The notes under the pieces are model-generated. The model saw nothing but the letters and a program-made list of their open reading frames with translations, did no database searches and was not told where the DNA came from. The position numbers and the translations under genes were made by a program. A stretch of 25,266 nt of DNA from a virus: IMG/VR virus record IMGVR_UViG_3300042549_003579, positions 1-25,266 of that record. One strand, 5' to 3'. Shown one piece after another: positions 20,368 to 25,266 of this stretch (position 1 is the first letter of the stretch; the number at the start of each line of letters is the position of its first letter).

Positions 20368-21932
20368 TGGCACGCGACGGAGTTCTTTTAGATAACTTCT
20401 CCGGTGGGCTAAATAACGTAACAGACCCTAGCATTATCGGTGAAAACGAGCTAGCCGAAGCCACCAACGTTATCCTTACACGTAACGGTAAACTAGCAAG
20501 CCGCTACCCGTTTCTTGTCGAAAAGGCTAAACCGTCTGGCGCAAACAAACTAACCCCACTAGGTTATTTTCGCAACGAAGATGGCCTGACCCAAATGGTT
20601 GTGGCTACTCACGCTAAAACATACTTGTATAATTTCAGCACTGATGCTTGGACTGAGATTGCTACGTTTGCTGCCGCAGACATGACAACCTACTACAACC
20701 GTCTGTACTTGGTAAACCCTGGCGGTTACGGCGGTTACTACCACAAAAACCCATCCACCAGCGTGTACGAATTTGTGACCCTAAACGATTCATTAACAGG
20801 ATTGCCGAAGGGTAACCAGATTCACTACACCAAGGGAAGAATCTACGTCTCTAGCCGCTTCGGAACAAACACTTCAACATTGCGTTACAGCAACATTCCA
20901 GTTAACGAAGAAGACGCACTTAGCCAGTTCCCAGCAAGCAACTTCATCAACGTAAACGAAGGTGACGGAGAGTTGCTTCACAAAATTGTTGAGGGCAACA
21001 GCGAACTATTCCTGTTCCGTTCACACTCAACGTGGCGTTTAGCGTTCGGCGCATCAGCAGACCCCGCCGACGGTTCCCTGACACAACTATCATCAAGCGT
21101 TGGCGTAGATAATGAGTTTGGTGTAGTCGCAGGCGAAAACTATCACGCAGTAATGTACGCGGGGACCCTATACCGCCTCGCGGGATACAACTACTACCCG
21201 TTTAACGACTCAAATAAAGTCGAGTTTAAAACAGTAAGCAGCGGCTACACAATTAACACAGCCGTATCCAAGGTGGGTCAATACTTACTTGCTTGGTATT
21301 ACGGTTCGATTTACTGCTTTGATACAGAAGCAAATGCCTGGACTCAATGGACTTCAAGCCTAGACGCAGCATACTTCCTTGAAGCGCCACGCGGAACGGT
21401 CGCCGCAGCAAACGAACCACTAGTCGGATTCGGTGTAGGCGGAGACTCAGACGAGCAATCGTTGCTCAAGTTTGCACTCAAATATGACGGTGACAACACC
21501 AACGAGACCATTAACTGCCGCATCAAAACCAAAACATACGATGCAGGTCTACCAACTAAGTTTAAGCGCATGTTTGGCTGGGACTTGCTAGTAGTAGCCG
21601 TCAATTATGTGACAGCAAGCATTGTAGCCATTGAGCAAGAAACTGAATCGATTTCGTGGGCAACCTTACAAACCTACACTTGGGCAACTGCTGAGGCTGC
21701 AAACATTCCGTGGACGCCGGTGGGCATAACGCCCACAACTATCCAGGGTTTAACTGCAGAAAACCCTGTACCAAGCATCGTTAAAGTGGCAGGCAAAACA
21801 ACTTTTAAACGCGCCTACTTTACTGTCGAATTTGCTAACAAAGGTTCAGCAGTTACAGCCCCGTCACGCCTAGACGGCATAGTCCTATACATGACAAGTG
21901 GACGCAAATCATCAGTAGAGAGAGTATCGTAA
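20367..21932 (+). CDS. Tail-hub / DNA-stabilisation-like protein
   Basis: 521 residues, TAATG-coupled to the adaptor. N-terminal LLDNFSGGLNNVTDPSIIGE then NELAEATNVILTRNGKLASR matches the opening of podovirus tail-hub proteins (P22 gp10 and T7 gp12-like), whose GGLN...P...E...N...G.L.. pattern precedes a beta-propeller. Repeated strand motifs with Trp/Tyr (YLYNFSTDAWTEIATF, IYCFDTEANAWTQWTS, FLFRSHSTWRLAF) fit propeller blades. Predicted to close the portal channel and form the short tail tube. Its presence, with no tape measure, is the main argument for podovirus morphology. Confidence 0.72.
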   Translation: MARDGVLLDNFSGGLNNVTDPSIIGENELAEATNVILTRNGKLASRYPFLVEKAKPSGANKLTPLGYFRNEDGLTQMVVATHAKTYLYNFSTDAWTEIATFAAADMTTYYNRLYLVNPGGYGGYYHKNPSTSVYEFVTLNDSLTGLPKGNQIHYTKGRIYVSSRFGTNTSTLRYSNIPVNEEDALSQFPASNFINVNEGDGELLHKIVEGNSELFLFRSHSTWRLAFGASADPADGSLTQLSSSVGVDNEFGVVAGENYHAVMYAGTLYRLAGYNYYPFNDSNKVEFKTVSSGYTINTAVSKVGQYLLAWYYGSIYCFDTEANAWTQWTSSLDAAYFLEAPRGTVAAANEPLVGFGVGGDSDEQSLLKFALKYDGDNTNETINCRIKTKTYDAGLPTKFKRMFGWDLLVVAVNYVTASIVAIEQETESISWATLQTYTWATAEAANIPWTPVGITPTTIQGLTAENPVPSIVKVAGKTTFKRAYFTVEFANKGSAVTAPSRLDGIVLYMTSGRKSSVERVS

Positions 21933-22153
21933 TGGCAATCGGTGGAGCAGGATTCAACAAATACGCTGCAGGGGCTAAAAAGTACGGCATCGGTGTTGTC
22001 GGACCAAACACTGGCATGAAACTAGATAACGCAGGTTATCAGGAACGTAGCACACAACAGCGAGCAAAGAACGCCGCTATGCTAAAATGGATTCAAGGCC
22101 GTAACTCTTCGCGCCTGTTTGCTAAGCCGCAGTCTCAGATAGGTAAGAAGTAA
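21932..22153 (+). CDS. Small basic hypothetical virion-region protein
   Basis: 73 residues, ATG 21932 in a TAATG junction. Gly/Ala/Lys-rich (AIGGAGFNKYAAGAKKYGIG ... QRAKNAAMLKWIQGRNSSRL) with a basic end. Positive charge would suit DNA binding or a minor virion role. It is coupled at both ends to structural genes. No family recognised. Confidence 0.65.
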   Translation: MAIGGAGFNKYAAGAKKYGIGVVGPNTGMKLDNAGYQERSTQQRAKNAAMLKWIQGRNSSRLFAKPQSQIGKK

Positions 22154-22653
22154 TGCCAAGAAGTTGGGCACAGGAGTGGACTCCTACCGCTAAAACGGCT
22201 AAACCTAAAGCCGAGACCGCTACCCCTAAGCCATACCAGTCTAAAATGATTGGCGGCATCAACGAAGAGATGGCTTCAGCGCAAGCAAAAACGCAGTACG
22301 ACGCAGGTAGAGCACTACGCCAATACCAAATGGACACGGCACAACGCAACCTACAGCAGACACTTAAAACCCTTGACCGTTCCAAAATGGATGCATTCAA
22401 AAATGTTGCAAACGATTACGGTTCACGCGGCTTGCTACGCTCTGGCGGCTACCTAGGTTCACGAGACAAAGTAGAAGCTGGCTATACTGAGCAGGGAAAC
22501 TTAGCAAGAACCTCTGTTAACGACCTAGCAAACCAATCTCAACTTGAAGACATCCAGGCTTTGGCTAGCTTGCAGGGAATCGACTACAACATCCTGCAGC
22601 AGTATATTGCTGCGTTGATGGCTAACAAGATTAACCAGACAGGACAAGCATAA
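22153..22653 (+). CDS. Coiled-coil probable internal virion protein (166 residues)
   Basis: ATG 22153, TAATG-coupled both ways. After a Lys/Thr/Pro-rich start (TPTAKTAKPKAETATPKPYQ), the protein is a Gln/Ala/Asn-rich helix with heptad-like spacing (ALRQYQMDTAQRNLQQTLKT, then a Gly-containing turn GSRGLLRSGGYLGSRDKVEA). The GSRG-LLRSGGYL piece recurs in phage internal or tail proteins I associate with DNA-ejection genes. Cellular role inferred from composition and position only. Confidence 0.7.
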   Translation: MPRSWAQEWTPTAKTAKPKAETATPKPYQSKMIGGINEEMASAQAKTQYDAGRALRQYQMDTAQRNLQQTLKTLDRSKMDAFKNVANDYGSRGLLRSGGYLGSRDKVEAGYTEQGNLARTSVNDLANQSQLEDIQALASLQGIDYNILQQYIAALMANKINQTGQA

Positions 22654-23879
22654 TGCCAACAGAAGACGAAATTAATAACGCTTCCGATGCTTTTGGCGAC
22701 GGCCTATCAAACATGGGTGACACCCTAAGCAACAAGTATGCTGAACGTGTAGACCCGATAGGTCGAGCAATCGCAGGTTTCGCTGAGTCACTTTTTGGTA
22801 ATAGCGCAGTGCTTGGTTCCGCAACGCCCCAGCAGCAAAGCAACCCATACACTAACACAAACATTTCGGGGCAAACCGGTTACGGTTCACCAGACGCACT
22901 GGAGCGCAGACTAAACGGGTACGGATTGAACCCCATCACGGGAGAATCATCACTATCGTATGACGACGCTTTAGCAAGCATTTACGATAAATACGGTTCA
23001 TACTCTGGCGGACCAAACGCTGCCGTCCTACGTTCCCTAAACCAAGGCATCCAGAACAAAAACAAACAATACAAGCAAAACAGTGCAAGTGTTGAAAACA
23101 TGTACGGTCAACTCACCCAAGAGTCAGAAGCCGCAAAACAGTCAATTCTAGGCTCATACGAGCAAGCAATTGGAGCTACCGGTCAACGCGCCTCAGCTCT
23201 ACAGAACGTCCTATCGCAAGAAGGCGCAGCACAGGAAGCACGCCGTGCAGGACTTGCTGCACAACTAGGTATAAGCCAAGAGAACGCACTAACCCAGTAC
23301 AGTTCACAAACACGCCTAAACGAAGCAATGGGAAACATCCTAGGACAAGGTCAGTCATGGCAGGGACTCCTAGAATCTCAGAAACTATCGGCTCAGCAAC
23401 AAGCTGACCGCATGAAGACCGCTATTGGTAACACCAAATCGGCAACTAAACTGTCGCTCACTGAGGCATACCAGAACGCTATCAACAACTACAAGAACCA
23501 GATTGCTCAAGAGAAGAGCAAGACCGCTACCCGCACCCTTGACCCTCTAGGTCAAATCCAGGCGGACGTTCTTCTAAGCCAATACAAGAACGAACTTACT
23601 GGCGGAACCCCCGCAAAGTGGGAGCAGGATGAGCAGGACCGTCTAGACAGGTTCTCTAAGACTGTTGTTGGCCGTGCAGTTAAGTCACGTAACGACCCAG
23701 CCTATCAAGACATGCTTGCGCTTGCGCAGGAATACTACAAGAACCCTCAGGGTGGTGGAGCAATCAGCGAAGACGTTCTAACGTTCATGGATATCTTCCA
23801 AATTAGCCCTAACGACTTGTACCCTAGCGGCGCAAACCTCTTCAGTTCAGGCATTCCTAAAATAGGAACAGGCAACTAA
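22653..23879 (+). CDS. Probable internal virion / ejection protein (408 residues)
   Basis: ATG 22653 in a TAATG junction. Mostly Gln/Ala/Ser/Asn-rich helices (QGIQNKNKQYKQNSASVENM ... GATGQRASALQNVLSQEGAA) with a Gly/Tyr-rich stretch near residue 70 (SGQTGYGSPDALERRLNGYG) and an acidic C-terminal portion. Long, low-complexity, helical proteins after the tail hub are typical of podovirus ejection proteins, which enter the host envelope with the DNA. No enzymatic motif seen. A 33-base gap with an extended -10 element follows. Confidence 0.7.
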   Translation: MPTEDEINNASDAFGDGLSNMGDTLSNKYAERVDPIGRAIAGFAESLFGNSAVLGSATPQQQSNPYTNTNISGQTGYGSPDALERRLNGYGLNPITGESSLSYDDALASIYDKYGSYSGGPNAAVLRSLNQGIQNKNKQYKQNSASVENMYGQLTQESEAAKQSILGSYEQAIGATGQRASALQNVLSQEGAAQEARRAGLAAQLGISQENALTQYSSQTRLNEAMGNILGQGQSWQGLLESQKLSAQQQADRMKTAIGNTKSATKLSLTEAYQNAINNYKNQIAQEKSKTATRTLDPLGQIQADVLLSQYKNELTGGTPAKWEQDEQDRLDRFSKTVVGRAVKSRNDPAYQDMLALAQEYYKNPQGGGAISEDVLTFMDIFQISPNDLYPSGANLFSSGIPKIGTGN

Positions 23880-23883
23880 TAGA

Positions 23884-23892
23884 TGCTATAAT
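23884..23892 (+). promoter_or_regulatory. Perfect extended -10 before the last gene
   Basis: TGCTATAAT, a consensus TATAAT at 23887-23892 with a TGC extension, in the 33-base gap between structural genes. No -35 match is evident, which extended -10 promoters tolerate. The expected transcript would begin near 23899 and reach ATG 23913 through AAAGG at 23903-23907. It is the best promoter-like sequence in the window. Confidence 0.5.
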
Positions 23893-23912
23893 TGCCTAGA
23901 AGAAAGGCAGTT

Positions 23913-25266
23913 ATGGCTCAGAATAACTCCGACGTAAACAAGTTTAAGCGCATGCTCGACCAAGTGTCGCTGCCAACCAACGACCCTGTAATCAATTTCC
24001 TTAAACAGCGTCAAGGACAATCAGACAAGCCGTTCTTTGACCCTGCAATGAACCAGTCATTCCAGAAAACTGTCTCTGGCGTACAAAAAAGAGCCGCAGA
24101 CACTTCAGCAAACTACGAACTAACCAACCGCATCACCGAAGGTGACACCAACCTATTCGGTGCAACCCTACGAATCCTCACAGGACTAGGTCGAGGCATC
24201 ACCAACGGTGCCTACGACGTGATGGAAAAAGCAAACGTAATGTTTGACCGCCTAAACGACGGCGACGTAACCGCAGAAGACTTCTTCGCAACCGCAGGCG
24301 ACATTATTACCACACCGTTTGCGTTCGCTGGCGGTGCAGCACGAGGCATTGCCGGTTCGGCACCAGGCGCAGAAGGCGCAGTGCAAGACCTCACAGGCCG
24401 TCCAGTAATCGAAAACTGGTACGAACTGTTCAAATCACCAGAATTCGCTAAATCGGTAGAAAACCTGCCAGCATTAGACATTGCACGCTCAGACAAAGAA
24501 ATCTTCGGAGAAGGAACCTGGTTTACCCCATCAGGAGTCATCTCAACCGTACTAGACATCGGTCTAGACCCTGCAAGCTTCGCAACACTCGGCCTAGGTG
24601 GAGCCCTACGTGGTGTCGGACAAGGCATCCGTGGCGTAAGCCAAGCATCACAACGTTCAGTAGCCGCAGCAAAAGGCGTAGAAGGTGCAATTGCTCCAGA
24701 ACTAGGCGAATATGTTGTCAAAAACGTCTACAACAGAAACATTGCCAAACCAGAAGTAGGCGACGCACTCACCGCACTACAAGGCGGACGCCTCGGAGCA
24801 ATCAACCACGTCCTAAAATCTGCAGGAAGCGGATTCGTAGACGCACACAAACGAGCAATCGCCCGAATCGAATCCCGTCGCGCCCTAAAAGGCAACAAAG
24901 CAGCCCTACTAAACCAAGCAGAAGACCTAGTCGATGCAGAACTAGAAGTCGTATACGGCAAAATTGACGAAATGGCTGCCGAAAACATCAACCGTCTAGC
25001 CTCATCAGCACAAAAAACAGCCGACGGAAACAAAGCAGCCTCAGAAAAAATCCTTGCAGAAGCAGAAGAAGCCAAAGCAACGCTAGCAAGAATCTGGGAC
25101 GAATACCCAGACCCTAGCCCAGCACGAACAGCAGCAGTAGCAGCAGCCCGCGAAACTGCAGAAGAAGCCGCCGCACCAGCAGCAAGAGCAATGAACCCTG
25201 CCATTGCTGCCAAACTGGAAACAGAAAACGCACTAAGCGGCACACCACGAGTAGAATCGCTCGTAC
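23913..25266 (+). CDS. Large virion-associated protein, 5' part (runs off right edge)
   Basis: ATG 23913 with AAAGG five bases upstream; the frame stays open to the window end, so 451 residues are visible. It starts MAQNNSDVNKFKRMLDQVSL. Around residues 125-145 is a Gly/Ala hydrophobic patch (FAFAGGAARGIAGSAPGAEG) and around 205-235 another (VISTVLDIGLDPASFATLGL, GGALRGVGQGIRGV), membrane-active or glycine-zipper like. From about 300 it is a long Ala/Glu/Lys helix (ARIESRRALKGNKAALLNQA ... AEEAKATLARIWDEY). This fits a large internal or ejection protein. The + strand here is almost devoid of T, stronger than in upstream genes. No catalytic motif in the visible part. Confidence 0.8.
   Translation, partial: MAQNNSDVNKFKRMLDQVSLPTNDPVINFLKQRQGQSDKPFFDPAMNQSFQKTVSGVQKRAADTSANYELTNRITEGDTNLFGATLRILTGLGRGITNGAYDVMEKANVMFDRLNDGDVTAEDFFATAGDIITTPFAFAGGAARGIAGSAPGAEGAVQDLTGRPVIENWYELFKSPEFAKSVENLPALDIARSDKEIFGEGTWFTPSGVISTVLDIGLDPASFATLGLGGALRGVGQGIRGVSQASQRSVAAAKGVEGAIAPELGEYVVKNVYNRNIAKPEVGDALTALQGGRLGAINHVLKSAGSGFVDAHKRAIARIESRRALKGNKAALLNQAEDLVDAELEVVYGKIDEMAAENINRLASSAQKTADGNKAASEKILAEAEEAKATLARIWDEYPDPSPARTAAVAAARETAEEAAAPAARAMNPAIAAKLETENALSGTPRVESLV

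Noticed and set aside
24212-25243. Two long minus-strand open frames (169 and 171 residues) opposite the last gene
   Set aside because: They are antisense to a clear plus-strand gene. The T-poor plus strand leaves few stop codons in the minus frames, and the predicted proteins are Ser/Ala/Arg low complexity with no ribosome site.
1-25266. tRNA genes, CRISPR arrays, insertion sequences, attachment sites
   Set aside because: None recognised by eye; nearly all sequence is accounted for by protein genes, and the gaps of more than 60 bases (420-554, 903-983, 6839-6910, 17775-17924, 19179-19250) hold only the hairpins and promoter-like elements listed.

Overview
The window is a stretch of a tailed double-stranded DNA phage genome (Caudoviricetes), with no chromosomal genes visible. 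A WhiB-family gene (2965-3384) points to an actinobacterial host, since WhiB proteins are confined to Actinobacteria and their phages. The morphogenesis genes suggest a short-tailed (podovirus-like) particle: a long P22-type portal, a scaffold, an HK97-fold capsid protein, a head-tail adaptor, a propeller-like tail-hub protein and a set of alanine/glutamine-rich probable internal virion proteins. No tape-measure, tail-tube or sheath gene is seen. No integrase, lysis cassette, tRNA, CRISPR array or transposon was recognised, but both edges cut genes, so the genome is larger than the window.

Layout. (1) 1-902: 3' end of a Tyr/Asp-rich protein, a structured 135-base gap, an excisionase-like helix-turn-helix gene and a strong hairpin terminator. 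(2) 984-3631: fourteen very small genes, nearly all overlapping by 1, 4 or 8 bases. Many encode Cys-pair (zinc-ribbon-like) proteins, and the run ends in WhiB. (3) 3618-10043: DNA metabolism: SF2 helicase, a helical hypothetical, a RecB/Cas4-like nuclease, a possible ssDNA-binding protein, a primase-polymerase/D5 helicase fusion and an HNH nuclease. (4) 10027-12326: the only minus-strand genes, a 718-residue repetitive fibre with ten His-x-His motifs and a small Cys-rich protein. (5) 12355-25266: PD-(D/E)XK resolvase-like nuclease, large terminase, a zinc-ribbon gene whose 3' half is overprinted by a membrane-protein gene, portal, scaffold, capsid, adaptor, hub and internal proteins, the last running off the right edge.

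How the genes may work together (inference): SF2 helicase, RecB-like nuclease, ssDNA-binding candidate and PrimPol-helicase form a replication/recombination set. HNH and resolvase-like nucleases flank the fibre and sit just upstream of the terminase, where they could help process concatemers for packaging. Intergenic hairpins separate modules at about 0.92, 6.87, 17.8 and 19.2 kb, and extended -10-like motifs (TGC followed by a TA-rich hexamer) lie upstream of the primase, capsid and last genes.

The most unusual points are the dual-coded segment at 14579-14832, the tightly coupled Cys-rich micro-gene array ending in WhiB, the inverted HxH fibre cassette with only 28 bases separating it from the packaging operon, and hairpins whose loops can pair with the next gene's ribosome binding site.
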